DNA from: Oryza sativa Japonica Group
Taxonomy: Eukaryota > Streptophyta > Magnoliopsida > Poales > Poaceae
Assembly: GCF_034140825.1 (NCBI RefSeq)
Contig: NC_089037.1
Span: 31,763,001-31,827,000, forward strand
DNA: 64,000 bases
Reading direction: 5' to 3'
Shown here in pieces: positions 10,441-22,952 of this stretch (position 1 is its first letter; the number at the start of each line of letters is the position of its first letter). The notes below the pieces were generated by a model, which was not told the DNA's origin, searched no databases, and worked only from the letters and a program-made list of their open reading frames with translations. Both the position numbers and the translations under genes were made by a program.

Positions 10441-13400
10441 CTACCTCTTTGCATAAGACAGATAAGGTTCTTGAGCGATGGTTAGAACGTCTGGTCTTTC
10501 TGCTTGGTTGTATGTCAAGCAGCGACGAATCAGTTCCTGCGAGTTTTCAGGTGATGCAGGGTCAAACTTTTGCCAAACTATGTGCAATGTTATTTAAACT
10601 AGTGTGTTGAGGGACAAAAGTTTAAACCAAACGGACAGCCTCAAAGGCACAACATGGAAAATATAGTAAAAGGGATCAATCTAACTGATGACTCTGAAAT
10701 CAGAGATAACAGTAAACATACCTTTGCCTCATTTGATACAGCTGGCTTTGAAGGGAATTCCACTCTGCGTGCGTTGATGATTGTATCTTCCCGAAGTATT
10801 CTCTCCTGGGTCTGGTCATGGCCAAAAGGACGCCTTCCGAAGAGCATTTGGTAAAACATTACACCCGCTGACCAAACATCCACCTGCAGGAATGCAAACA
10901 TCAATTTTACCACCAATCAGAACAAAGATGAAGTTGCCCATAAGTGGTTTAAATTGATTACTCAGGGGGTTCACAAATGACTCTAACTGAAATAAGGGTT
11001 AAGAAGGAATCGCGTAACATTTTGAGTAAAAATTGCATATCCACATGGCCATTGCCTGCATACCACTAAGCCCAACCAGTATTCCCCATCCCCATCAACA
11101 GCAGATCAATTCACCACCTGTGACCTGCACCTTCCTGCTCTTGCACCTCCTTCTGAAAACTAACCATCTGCACGGCCATTTCCCCTGGATCTGTCCAATG
11201 GGAACTACTATCAGACTGATCTATTTGGCACATAATTGTCTCGATATTGACACAATTTAAGCTGTGCATGTGAGTTTCTTGATAGTTTTCCCTGATTTTC
11301 CTCATTCGCCACCTCTTTCCTGTTCTGTATTAAGTAACACTCTCATGATGTTGATCTTCTTCCTATTTTCCATAGTGCAAGAATTGGACTGGACGGTGGT
11401 AAAACTAGAAATGATCTGAACCAGTGAATGGTCTGGTTTGGCTTAGAAGAATGTCGGTCCATGTATACGAACTACGATAAAACCATATCCAGTCCTACCA
11501 GCTCACAGCCTAAATGCAAAAAAATAAAAATAAAAAATGTTATGTATGCTGGGAATTGAACCCTGCAACTAGGACAGGCCTTGCAAAGTACTCCCACAAT
11601 GCATCTAAGTACCTAACCAACTGGATAATGGTGATTTCCTCGCTTTAATGACAAACGAGTATATTCAGCCTGTTATTTTACTTACCAAACTGGCAAAACT
11701 ATTATTTTCTCAAATCAGCATTTGGACCGGTGAAGTGCAGTCCAACTGGCAAAAAGCAGAACCAAGGAGCTCACTAACTCAATCAATGGTCCAGGTTTTT
11801 GTACTACGAAGTATATTCTTTCTGAGGTTTTCAAGTATGGATAGAAAGCTCATCTTCTCTACTTATCTCCACGTAGTGTCATAGCGTTCTCAATGCCCGT
11901 CAAAATACATCTTATAATTTGTACCAGAGGGAGTAATGCTAATATCATATTAACATACTAGGGATTACTACTTAATGAATGCTGAAAATTTGGCAAGTGA
12001 GCATGATTTGCGCATGACTGCGGTCTCTGTTTATGACAAACAAACGCCACAAGAATCCCTAACATCCTTATAGAAGGATCTTATTGATGCATGTTTTTGT
12101 CAAATTGCTTTAACACACTAAGATATGAAAGATTTATTAACATTAAAAGGAAAACATGTTGCCAAATATACCTTCGATGAGATAAATGGCGTTTTGCTAA
12201 GATCAAAGCATTCCGGTGGCAGGTACCTGGAAGAAAAAGAAGAACATTAGGAAACAAATGATTGACATGCCAAAAGAACAATGGTTCTAAATGGGAAACA
12301 GCAACACTAACATAAATAAAAACTAAATTTATGACATCATTTGTTCTATCCCACCTGTTTACATAAGACACTAGAGAAAAAAAATATTTCATTGGTAGAT
12401 AGTAGCATGAAAATGGTTGTACTTCATGCAATAACTATTAATTCCCTTAGGTTCTAGAATGATGCATCAAATGTGTGCAACTCTACTACACAGTGCAGGC
12501 ATTGTTGCACCATGTATACCAATTTAATGCCAGCAGATAAAAGATTCCATAAGAGGTAGTCAGATAGAGTATTTTATCAATTTAGTACACAGAAATCAAC
12601 CGGAAAAGTGAGCACGCTCACCAATAGGTTCCAGCTCCCTGAGAAGTCAGTTCCATTCCCTGAGACCCAACATCATCCTCCACTATCTTGCTGAGGCCAA
12701 AGTCTGTAACTTTTGCAACACCAACCTCATCGAAGAGAACATTGCCTGGTTTGAGATCATAGTGAATGATCTTTTGAGTTCTCTTGTTAAGATAAACTAG
12801 GCCTTGAAATATTTGGACAATTATGATTCTCGCTTCCTTTTCTGGAAGAATCGGTGTTGCTTTAAGGACTGCATCAAGATCTTTGCCTGCATAAAAGGTA
12901 GCAATTGATGTAGCATTATTACATGCCAAGGTCTCATGAACAATTAAAGATACTACAGCATGCCACTTAAAAACAACCTCAAAGGGCCTATTCAGGTGTA
13001 TGCCTATTCGAAGATAGCAACAAAAAAGTAAGAAACCTCTATCATTAACCAATTAGAGCCAATTAAGCTTCATTAATTTTTATGTTCACCGCCTTAAATA
13101 ATGACCTCATTATCCATCAGATATCAGTCAAATATTCATGCCCCATCCTGGCTATGTGCGTGCTTCTTACGTAAGTGATTGAACATGGTGGGTTTGCTTA
13201 TGTGTCCCACATGATAATGTGCCATGAATGCACAAACTGATCCTATGGTAAATGATTCTAAAAGACAACTAAATGAGTGTGGAAGTTATAAATGTAACAA
13301 ACAGCTACTGAATCTACAGAACTATTATAAATGCTCTTTCATGTCAACATTCAGGCAAAATTTATCTACTCTCTTCACCAAGAACAACCTAATTAAGATT

Positions 13401-16400
13401 CCTACTAATAATGAAATGAAATGCAGCTCTCCTGCGTTTTCGAGAAAAAAAAAAGATTCCTACTAAAAGAACAGAACAGTTCCGCAAAGAGATTGAATGT
13501 TTGACACAGAAGAGTGCCTGGAGAACATCAATATATATCTGGCATAAAAACAACACCCATGCAGCCTTATCTATACAATGAAGCCAATGGGAGATATTTA
13601 TAAAAGAGGCCGCACGATCTACATTGTCATGTCAAAGAAATTTGGAAGGTCGTTGCGAAAATAAATTTGTTGTACCACTGCAATATTCTAGGACAGTGCA
13701 GAATGTGTTGTGATCAATCTCAAATATGTCCCATAGCCTGACAATGTTTGGATGCACCAAAGTCTTATGGATGTTATATTCACGAATGGCGTGGCGTATG
13801 TAGCTTTGCTTTTTCTCCTCACTCCACTGAGCATTCAAACCATGAAGCTTACATGCCACATACTTGTACTCCACCAAATCAAATGCCTGCAGAAAGAAAC
13901 TGTCTCACGTAAATGCTGGTGATACCAAAATTGAATCCTCTATGAAACAGATAAAGATACTATATCAATAAACATTGAGGTAACTTCACCAAATGAAGCT
14001 CAAAACACTAGTTAAATGCTTTAACATGAATATATAAGTACCAAAGCTATTATCGAAAACTTTACAAATCTTGACAGAGGAAGTGTACGGGTCAAGGAAC
14101 ATTTGATGAGAAAACTGTAATACTACATGTGTGTTATCAGTTGTTCTACTCAATGTTTAATTCCAAACACCAAGTTTCAGATATTTGTTTCAATATATCT
14201 AATTTCCTCCACTTTGTTTCATTTTTTTATGACTTCTTCCTACATTTCTACCTTTTAGGCCATTTCGGGTGGGACCCACTGCAGCCCACCGATAGGGGCT
14301 TACCTTCTTTATGTTACATTAATAATTGTGTGTATCAAAGTCATAAACAAATAATCATAAAGTTCGATGTTTCTTCTTTATAAGCAAAGAAGCAGTTGGT
14401 ATTTAAAGAGGTCATGACTGACCTTAGTTGAATAGTTTTTGAAAAGTAAAGCTGAAGCAAGGGCATACCTTATAAACCTCACTAAACCCTCCCTTTCCAA
14501 GAAGATTTAACAGAGCGTAGCGATTGTGAAGAATCTGAAAGTTATTAAAGCGTGATCCATCTTCGTCTCTGAGACGCTTCATTTCACGTATAAGCCTACC
14601 CTTTTCCAATTCATACCGATCTCTTTCTCTCAAGTACTGTTCTTCCTCCTAAAATACAGTTCAGGGGAATTAGATTAAGGAAGGAGGATGCTTAATAGCC
14701 AAAAACAATAATCAGCAAAGTATTTTACCCGCTTTATACTTGTTAACCGTGATTTACATATCTCATCCTGCAACAGGACATCTTCCTCAGACATGCTAGT
14801 TTCAGCATCACTGCCATCACCCTTATCTACAATACAAAAGTGGCTAGCAAAAATAAGTGCCAGCAAGAATCCTAACTTGCATACTTAAGCTGCTATGCGT
14901 TGCTAGTTTCTGCTTGTGTAAATGCGGGGAGTTTTCCTTTGCACTAAGAAGAATGAAATGGAGTAACATATGCGCAAAACTACATAGATTGTAATGGCAT
15001 TTATAATCTTCCTTTTCATGGAATAAAAGGTCATGCACTGGAGTTTTCGCCTAACCAATGGAAGCTAATTCAAGTGGTACCTTGTAAAGCAATTAAGCCG
15101 GGAGATGACAACACTTTTAAAAAAGAAGAAACTTTACCGGATTGTCTTTTCTTTAGTGATTTTCTATGTCTCTCGATAGTTTCTTTAGTCTCCAGCAGAG
15201 ATTTCTACATAAAAGTCCACCATACATGAGGGATTCAGCAAAAGGTCCACCATACATCAAGAATAAAGGTTAAAGGCACATAAAATATATGAATAGCAAT
15301 AACACTATAACAGTTCACAAGAGAAAAAAAACTGTGCCTGATAAACAAATGCACAACTATAGGAAATCTAAAATCAGTTGCATTAATAGCAAGCATTTGT
15401 CTTCATGGATACATGGCTTCTAAAGTTGCAAAACAGGAACTGTGCCTTAATGGATGAAGCTTTATAGAAAGTGGTACTGCATGTCCACGACTCCACGTTA
15501 CATCAGTAGACTCAGCCTGATCCAGACATGTAATATTTTTCATGCCAGCTTGGTGCTTAACTGCTTAATTGAATAGATAGATATATCTTATAATCTTTTT
15601 GGACTTTATTGACCTAAGGCTGCTAGTAATGTGTGGCTGTGCTCAAAATTGTACAAAAAGCTTATGGAACAAAGATGTGTCCATTATTAGTATCTGGTAG
15701 TTTTAAAACTAATCGCCTTATAGGGGGGAAAAGACCTAGACAGGTTATCCAGATCAAAGTATATGTGATCCAATTTTACGGCGGAACACAGTTAAGGCAT
15801 ATACACAGATCTGCAGAACTTACAAGGTGAGAATTAAGATCCTTTATTGCCTGGCCATCCTCCCATGTTTCAGATATGACAGTTCCAGCTCTGAGTTATG
15901 ACAGAGAGCAGTCAAAAAAAAGGTAGCAATAGATAGTCAATAACCAGAACATAAAACTGAAAGTGACTAGTTCTGTCCTGCAATCAAAATTTTAGTAGTC
16001 GATACTAGAAGGTACACTGCATAATACATAAACTGAAGGCTCAAGCTACCACAGCTGTTTCTGGAAGAAAATTGGGTATCGTACAGGCTATCATAGATGT
16101 ATAGCACTCCAATGCTATAGTTAACAAGAACCACATAGCAAAGAAATACAGTACAAGCAAAAGGAGCTTTAAATCTATCATTATACATTTTCAAATCAAT
16201 TAATATATAAATTTTTACTCTTTAAATTAAGTGATGGATGTATGGAAATGTTGGAGATTACCTCATAACACCAACGTTACCAAGTCGGAAAGATTCCTGC
16301 TTTATTCGAATCCGTGCTTCTTGCCGCTCTGCTTTTGACACAGCTATCAGCAGATCAGATAGAACCTTCAATTGCTGCAATAGTGGAAATCACCATATGA

Positions 16401-18062
16401 GCATAAATATTACATAGTCAGGGAGTAGTTATTATTCCATGAATAGCATGTAGGACTAAGTCCTCTGAGCTGTGCTGATGAAAGAGAACAAATAGTACAC
16501 AATATGGTCAGCCTGACCTCACTATGCACCCATCTCAGCCTCCAAAGGTACACACACAAAGCAAAACCAACTATCACATTGCACATGCTCATATGTACAC
16601 AATCACATAACAGTTCACAAGGATCCCATATGCAACAATGTGCATAACCTTCTCTACCAATGTAATCAGGAAAAAAGTTCTTGCATATATGAAATTTGAC
16701 AGGTTCTGGTATTCAAGATCCAATGCAAATAGAAGAATGCAAATCGTTTCCCAAATTATTCAACAATGATAAGCTTGAGTGGTGAACTCTAATTTTTTTG
16801 GTAAATTTGTCTAATTTATACAAAGGAAAGAACAAAAAGTAAGTAAACAAATATGGTTAGATAAAAGATAATAAGAATCTGCCACTATAGCATCTGAGTT
16901 TCTTAGGATGAAACCTTTGATTTCTTTTGTTGATCTTGTTCTTTGAGATCCTTCAATTCCTGGAAGAATGAGGCAAAACCAACAAGTCAGAGACCTGGAT
17001 AAGTCGAGATCACATTAGGGTGTGCATTGAATAACTCCATACCTTCGCTAGCCTATCACTAAGTTGACGGTATTCCGTGGACTCTTGACGCGATTTAGAA
17101 AGCTCTTCTTCCAAAATAGCAACTTTACCACGCAGCAATGACAACTCTTCCTGTTGAAATATTGAATGGATTTGCTTTAGATTTACATTTGAGAAAGAAA
17201 AGACTCTTAACATATTTATCTGGTATATTATACATTATTAGTATCTATAACAACCTATATGATATGGCATGCTCCAGTACAATATTTCACATAAATATGT
17301 TCATGCTTTCTGTAGAAGATTACTTAATGGAATTAAGATGCACAGTTTAAACAAACAAATGAAAGCAAATAAAAAAGGTCATCTCAAAGAAGAAGGGTCA
17401 AGAGGGATAGACATAATCTATCAGAGAACATCTATGTTACTATAATAAAGATCAGAAGAGGGATATTCACAGTGCACCTCACAGAAAATGATGTAAAGAA
17501 AGTGTCACCTGTAAGGCAGCCTTATCATCATTGCCAAGCACAGCACTGGATCGGGATTCCTGATGGAAAGATACTAACAATTTAGAAGATGAGGATGGAT
17601 CATCATGTAGTAGGTTGCCATCATACACCTGATCTGCGTAAGATATTTCTTTTGCATATAATGGAAGACGGGACGGTGCAAACAGAAGAAGTGTGTCCCC
17701 ATAAGGATTCAATTGGTACTGTACAATAAATATATGTGCAAGAGGCAAACATAATGCACCGTAACTACCTAGAATCTGAGTTGCTGCAAATGAATTCTTC
17801 AAAAGTATCAGAGATAATTTGCCCTAAAATAGAAAAGCCCCAGAGATAACCATATCTTGATCACATAATGCATGATCCTTTGGGGATCATCATAATAAGA
17901 TTGTTAAAATCAAATCAGTCCAAACTTATCTTCAAACTATTTCACCATTTTCATCTACAAAGGAATTTCACCATTTAATTCTTTTCCCAGTCAACAAAAC
18001 TCTAAATTCAATCATGCTATTCCTGCTCTACACGCATTTGTACGTGCTCTGGATGATCACTT

Positions 18063-18104
<42 letters not shown>

Positions 18105-19316
18105 ATTTGCACCGGTTTGAAAACTAATTCTTCTAGTGCTCATATTTGCTACAAGATCTAATTCAGGCATTCAGCATTATCCAAATGACCAAGATATATC
18201 CATAAACATGTGCACTTTATCGTAATAAAATCCTATGTATCTAAAAATATTGAAAGGTAGCAAACTAAGATATATCAATTTCCGTTCGCTTTCATGTCTC
18301 TCTTATATGGTTGTAAGGCCTTAATACCCATCTGAGAACAAAAGGTTAAGAATATCAACTGAGGTCTTGAGAATAAAATACACAGCATACCATGTTGGTT
18401 AAAATATCATGTCGACCATTTGCTACAACAGCAGATGAAGTTGAAGTTGCTCTTGTTTGATCTACAGTTTTTGAACCACGCCCTCGGCCTGCTCCACCGC
18501 GCCCCCTTCCACGGCCTTGCTTTTTTCTGTTTGAGATGTCTATGGATGGCCGTGTGTCCATGACTTCTGAATGCTTTACCGCCTCATTAGCTGATCCCTA
18601 GCATTTTCAATGAAAGAGTGCACCAAACAGAAGAATGACAAGAGTGAGCCATAAGCAAGTACAACAAAGACTATCCCATACTATTTAATTCTATCGATTT
18701 CATATTGCATACCTCAAAATTTCCAACAGCTAGGCCGTGATCACCATCTGGCGATCTCGGGCGCTTCAGTATGTTCTTCTGTATCAAGAACTCCTCGCCA
18801 TTCTGATTTACGGAATGCAAGTAGCATTAGCAGGTATAAGCAAAAAAAAAAAACAAACAAACTAGAGGTGAAAATATTGGCAAATCTGTAGCTAGAAACA
18901 ATTAATCAAGCTAATCATACAGGTTTACCACAGTATACACTATAAATGGCTCCAAGCACTAAAAAGCACAATCATCGCATCACTGTCGAAAAGTAATGTG
19001 CAAGTAAGGAAATCGATGGAGATAAATATGACACTGTACTGTAGTTGAGGGGGAAAGGAAAATAGCAGGTTGGAGTTCGAGGTTTAGGGCTGACATCATC
19101 GTCGGAAGAGGAGGACTCGGGCAGCTCCTCCTGGTCCATGAACGTGGTGGCGGGGGCAGAAGGAACCACCAGATGGTGCGGCGGCGGCGGTGATGGCACC
19201 GGAGCGGCCTTGCCAGCCATCCGTGCCTCCAGCTTGGCGAGCTTGGACGAGGACGGGTTGGAATTAGACGAGAGGTGCTGCACTATATCCTCCCCCGCCG
19301 CCGACGATCCCGACAT
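10441..19316 (-). CDS. TSL: Tousled-like serine/threonine kinase
   Basis: A nuclear kinase linked to chromatin assembly and organ development; known TLKs phosphorylate the histone chaperone Asf1. Sixteen exons (5' to 3'): 19316-19095, 18802-18713, 18597-18391, 17628-17509, 17150-17043, 16959-16915, 16374-16262, 15890-15824, 15204-15138, 14826-14729, 14648-14469, 13886-13676, 12886-12622, 12226-12172, 10883-10722, 10536-10441. They give 701 residues; Arabidopsis TSL is of similar length. The N-terminus is acidic (ESSSSDDD), then an Arg/Gly-rich basic stretch ([12 protein letters not shown]) suits a nuclear signal, then Glu/Lys-rich coiled coils. The kinase domain is C-terminal: [10 protein letters not shown] loop, Lys in YVACK (~452), HYDLKPGN (Asp ~553), DFG (~571). 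The end of exon 1 (weak donor GTCAGC) and the start of exon 4 are the least certain junctions. Confidence 0.97.
11515..11640 (-). repeat. tRNA-derived SINE-like sequence in a TSL intron
   Basis: Read on the minus strand, AGTTGGTTAGGTAC resembles a tRNA A-box/D-arm. It is followed about 50 bp later by GGGTTCAATTCCC, a B-box/T-arm match, and then a T-rich tail (TTTTTTATTTTTATTTTTTT). This order suggests an old plant SINE rather than a tRNA gene, because no acceptor stem can be paired. Confidence 0.4.
18065..18101. repeat. (TA)n microsatellite in a TSL intron
   Basis: About 18 uninterrupted TA units lie between TSL exons 3 and 4. It is likely length-polymorphic. Confidence 0.95.
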
Positions 19317-19980
19317 TGCCGCCGCTGATTGCACCCAAACCGGATCGGCCGCCCACGAAGCTTCCAGAACAAGCAAACCAACCGCCGCACGCACGCGCCA
19401 ACTCTCACTACGCCCCCGCTCCCCCCGAGCACACCCTCCTCAACGCGGCCACGCGAACCACCGGATGGATCTACCCGCGGCTGCTCGACGAACAGGCGAT
19501 GGGCGGCGGCGCCGCCTCGGGCGGAGGAACGAGCGAATGAGACCGACCAAAACGGAGCCGCGGCGGGCAGTCGCTGCCTCCGCCTCCTCCCCTCCTCCCG
19601 CCTGTTGTTGACTCCTCCCCCGCGTGCGGCGACGGCTAGGGTTTACCGGCGGCGAGGTGGTGGCCCTGGGGCGGCGGCGCCGCCGACCAGAGGACGCAGG
19701 ATTCGGAGGCGAGTTGGAATTCACAGGATTTTACACAGGCGCAGGCATCTCTCTCCTCTCCTTTTCCTCTCTCCGCTCTTCCTGTTCTTCCCCCGTACTC
19801 CTACGCCGCGACGCCACTACGCGCAGCGGAATAACGGGAACTCAGCCCGCCTCGGCCCACCTAGGCCCATTTATTCCAGCCCATTGAGGCCCATGGGCTC
19901 GTCGTGTCGTGGTGGAAAGTTCCTTACAAGCGCCGCCTCTATCGGAGAGGAAGGCGAAGAGTGGGGAGTGGGAGACAACA
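19317..19980. promoter_or_regulatory. Bidirectional promoter region between TSL and the methyltransferase gene
   Basis: Start codons of the two divergent genes are 664 bp apart. A cluster of GGCCCA/AGCCCA (site II, TCP-type) motifs lies at 19854-19898: GGCCCA at 19854, 19864 and 19888, AGCCCA at 19878, and TGGGC at 19894. A CTAGGGTTT telo-box-like motif occurs near 19635. Both motif types are typical of plant housekeeping and translation-related promoters. No TATA box was seen. Confidence 0.6.
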
Positions 19981-21355
19981 ATGGCGAGCGGTGTGGAGGA
20001 GAGAGTGAGGGGCGAGGTGAGAGGGGAGGAGGATGACCGGCCGCAGCTGAGCGCGGCGGCGGCGGAGGCGCTGCGGGAGTTTCTTCTGGAACAGGGGCGG
20101 GACGGTGGGGAGGAAGGGGAGGAAGGCGGCGGCGGGGTGGAGCTGGTGGCGGAGGACTGGCGGCTGAGCCAGTTCTGGTACGACGAGCGCACGGCGCGGG
20201 CGCTCGCCGAGGAGGTCGCCCGCCTCGTCTCCCTCTCCGGCCCGGCCTCCTCCGCAGCGGTGGCCTGCGTCGCGTGCCCGACGCTCTACACCTACCTCAA
20301 GACGAGCAGCCCTGATGTGACCGCGCAGCTGCTGGAGTACGACGTGCGGTTCGGGCAGTACGGCGGCGACTTCACCTTCTACGACTACAACCAGCCGGAG
20401 GAGCTTCCGGCGGCGATGAAGCACGCCTACCGGATCGTCGTCGCCGACCCTCCCTACCTGGTATGCAGAGAGAGATTCTCCCTCTTCTTCTTCTTGATTT
20501 ATATTCGATTGGACTAAAATGTTAGAAGAAATTGCGATTGGTTGTTCGTGCAGAGTAAGGAGTGCTTGGAGAAGGTTGCCAAGACGGTATCTTTCCTCGC
20601 ACATCCTGAAGGCTCATTCCTGCTGTTACTGACAGGTAACTGAAGCTTGTGATAATTTCGTGTCTGGTTAATGCCATTGGTCTCCAAGATTTCTTTCGTG
20701 ATGATTGTAAATTGATTAGTCTTGATGATTGGATCATGTTTCTGCAATCAAGTGTATCAAACTAGAGCAAATTGTTGCCGGGAGGTTAAGTGCCCATTAA
20801 CTGGAACTGCTTGAAATGATTTGATATGCACTACTGATTAGGCTATAAGTGTGTGTAAACTAGGGCGCGAGAGTGGCATATTCAGTTGAAGGCTTGTAGT
20901 AGCTACTGGGGTATTCTCTATAACATCATGACCTTCTTGTTGTTTTCAAAGCAAAACATCGTCTGCTCTTCTTGTATGAAATCAACGTACTGTACTACAG
21001 TAGCTTAGTCTGCATATCATTGTCATCTGATGTGCACTAGTTTACGTAAATTTAGTATCCCTGTTTTTATGTTCAGTATTGTGATATGGTGGATCACATG
21101 CCTTGTCTTCTGGTATTTCTGGTTTTAAACTCTGAAATGCATAGTTCAAATCAAGTTATTTTTCTGTAACAAGTTTCTCGTGTTTTGCCAGGGGAAGTTC
21201 AGAGGGACAGGGCATTTGAGCTCCTAAATGTGCGTCCCTGTGGATTCAAGCCTCAGCATTCAAACAAGCTAGGAAATGAATTCCGCTTGTTCACAAATTA
21301 TGATCCCGAAGATAGACTTGGCGGTTGGGAGCAAAATGATGGCGCTACCGTTTAG
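19981..21355 (+). CDS. EEF1A lysine methyltransferase 1 / EFM5-type (N6-adenine-MTase-like fold)
   Basis: A class I SAM-dependent methyltransferase. The characterised yeast and human members methylate a lysine of translation factor eEF1A; the family was first named N6AMT2. Exons are 19981-20460, 20554-20635 and 21192-21355, giving 241 residues. The N-terminus is a low-complexity acidic stretch (about 1-58). The conserved WRLSQFWY block follows, then the fold with ACPTLYTYL, FGGD-like (YGGDFTFYDYN) and the signature VVADPPYL (Asp ~156), then the C-terminal block CGFKPQHSNKLGNEFRLFTNY. Length is close to the family norm (~215-245). The ATG at 19981 is preceded by AACA, and an in-frame stop-free run upstream is not similar to the family. 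Confidence 0.95.
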
Positions 21356-21740
21356 CTGTTTCAAATGTTCAAGTCTTGATGCCTAGGGATGGATTCATGC
21401 TTTCACAGTTCCTGCATTTTTGTTTGTAGGTCACTGAAGCAATAGCATCAGTAGGAATCTCGGCAATGTTTTACTGAATCCCTGAATCTGTCCGTTGTGA
21501 TGTGTTTGTTGGATTAAACTTTACACAATGTACCCCTTTTAGTTTCATGATTGTGCTTAAAGGATTTGTGGTTTCTTGCAATGTTCGGCCTTCGAAAGCA
21601 GTGATTTGGGGCATGTAAGCCGTGTTTAGGGTAACAACTTCATCACAAGAACCGAATATTTTGAGGGCGTCTTTTCTGAATGAGTGGTTTCACACTGAAC
21701 AAGAAGGAAACATTGCAGTTCTATATCCACAAGTACTACT

Positions 21741-21875
21741 CATGTATTTGCTTCAGTTTGCAGTTTTGCACATTACATCTACACAGGAGCTCAGAAGCTT
21801 CAACGGCAGTTCCATGTATTAGTTTCAGTTTGCACGTTGCATCTACATAAGAACTGCCAGCCTCAGAAGCTTAAC
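21741..21875. repeat. Two-copy direct repeat (about 63 bp)
   Basis: Copies at 21741-21804 and 21813-21875 both read CATGTATT...TTCAGTTTGCA...CATCTACA...CTCAGAAGCTT. They lie between the convergent methyltransferase and USP genes and are moderately diverged. Confidence 0.75.
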
Positions 21876-22003
21876 ATATCCTTTTATTTTCAACACAAGT
21901 AATAACAGCAGCCACCGGCTCCATGAGTAATCAGTAGCAAAAGATAGCCAAGTCTTCACTTCACAGGACATCCATCAGGCAGCAAAGGAGCAGCAGATCG
22001 AGT

Positions 22004-22841
22004 TCACTTGTCGTGCGCCTTGGTGGGCTTCACGACCAGCACGGGGCAGCACGCGTGATGGACGAGGTAGTCGCTGACGCTGCCCAAGAACGCCCTGCAC
22101 AACGAAGAAAGCAAAAAATGTCACAACCGTTCGTTCGATTTCGCGGCGTGGGCGTGTGTACATGTGGATTGATTTGAGCGCAGTTTTTACCTCTTGATCT
22201 TGCCTAGGCCGCGGCTTCCCAGGACGAGCATGTCGGCGTGCATCTCCTCCACGGCCTGGCAGATGGCCTCCTTGGCGTCGCCCTCCACGATGGCGCCCGT
22301 CGCGCTCACCTGCATGCATCGCTATCGGTTAGAATTTTCAGATCGCTATACGTGAACACTAGCGCTGGCTAGGCGTGCTTGCCTCTCTCTGCTTGCAGAC
22401 GTCGAGCGCGCGCGACACGACCTTCCTGGAGATCTCCTCCTGCGCCTTCCTCATGGACTCGATCGCCGAGGCGGGGGCGTAGGCTATGGCTGCTTCCGTG
22501 ACACACGCACATGTACACGCCGTGTCAGTCTCGTGAAATGCGAAGTGAACTGGTAAAAGTTAACACTAGTTTGTATATATGGTCTAGCCGGTGTGCTGAC
22601 ATCCGATACCGTGCGCGGCGACGGGGTAGACGAAGTGGTCGGGGCCGTGCTGCGCGTGGACGACGACGACCGAAACGGCGCCGGCGCGGCGCCCGATGAC
22701 GTTGTCCAGCGCCCACGACAGCGCGTTCAGGCTCTCCTCGCTCGCGTCCACGGCCACCACCACCTTCATCGTCCCCGCCGCCGCTCCCGGCTCCCCGCTC
22801 GTCGCCGCCGCCGCCGCGGGAGACGCGCCCTTCTCCTCCAT
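22004..22841 (-). CDS. Universal stress protein, ATP-binding type
   Basis: A small soluble USP-fold protein, which typically binds ATP and responds to stress. Exons (5' to 3'): 22841-22610, 22492-22383, 22309-22191, 22094-22004; 183 residues. A ~24-residue Ala/Gly-rich leader precedes the domain start MKVVVAVDASEESLNALSWAL. The ATP-binding pattern G-2x-G-9x-G-S is present in GSRGLGKIKRAFLGS (about 145-159). The C-terminus is YLVHHACCPVLVVKP. Intron 2 (22310-22382) uses a GC donor: AGA GAG | GCAAGC ... GCAG | GTG AGC. The start could instead be the Met before KVVVAVD, but the 22841 ATG keeps a plausible leader. Confidence 0.95.
22310..22382 (-). other. GC-AG intron in the USP gene
   Basis: The donor GAG|GCAAGC matches the GC-donor consensus. 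The frame REV-SATGAIVEGDAKEAI is the usual USP sequence, and no nearby GT preserves it. Confidence 0.8.
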
Positions 22842-22940
22842 CTCGCAGTCGCTCTCTCACTAGTTTACCTGTCGCGCCGTGTGTTCACGGTTCACTACCA
22901 CCAGATGATCGATCACACACACACTCCCGTGTCCCGTGCT

Positions 22941-22952
22941 CTATATATATAC
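22941..22952 (-). promoter_or_regulatory. TATA box of the USP gene
   Basis: Read on the minus strand this is GTATATATATAG, about 100 bp upstream of the USP ATG at 22841. That is the right distance for a ~70-nt leader. Confidence 0.6.

Noticed and set aside
11515-11640. Functional tRNA gene
   Set aside because: A- and B-box-like motifs are present, but no acceptor or anticodon stem can be paired.
19329-20036. 235-codon plus-strand frame between TSL and the methyltransferase gene
   Set aside because: It overlaps the TSL first exon and the methyltransferase start; Arg/Pro-rich composition typical of GC-rich promoter DNA.
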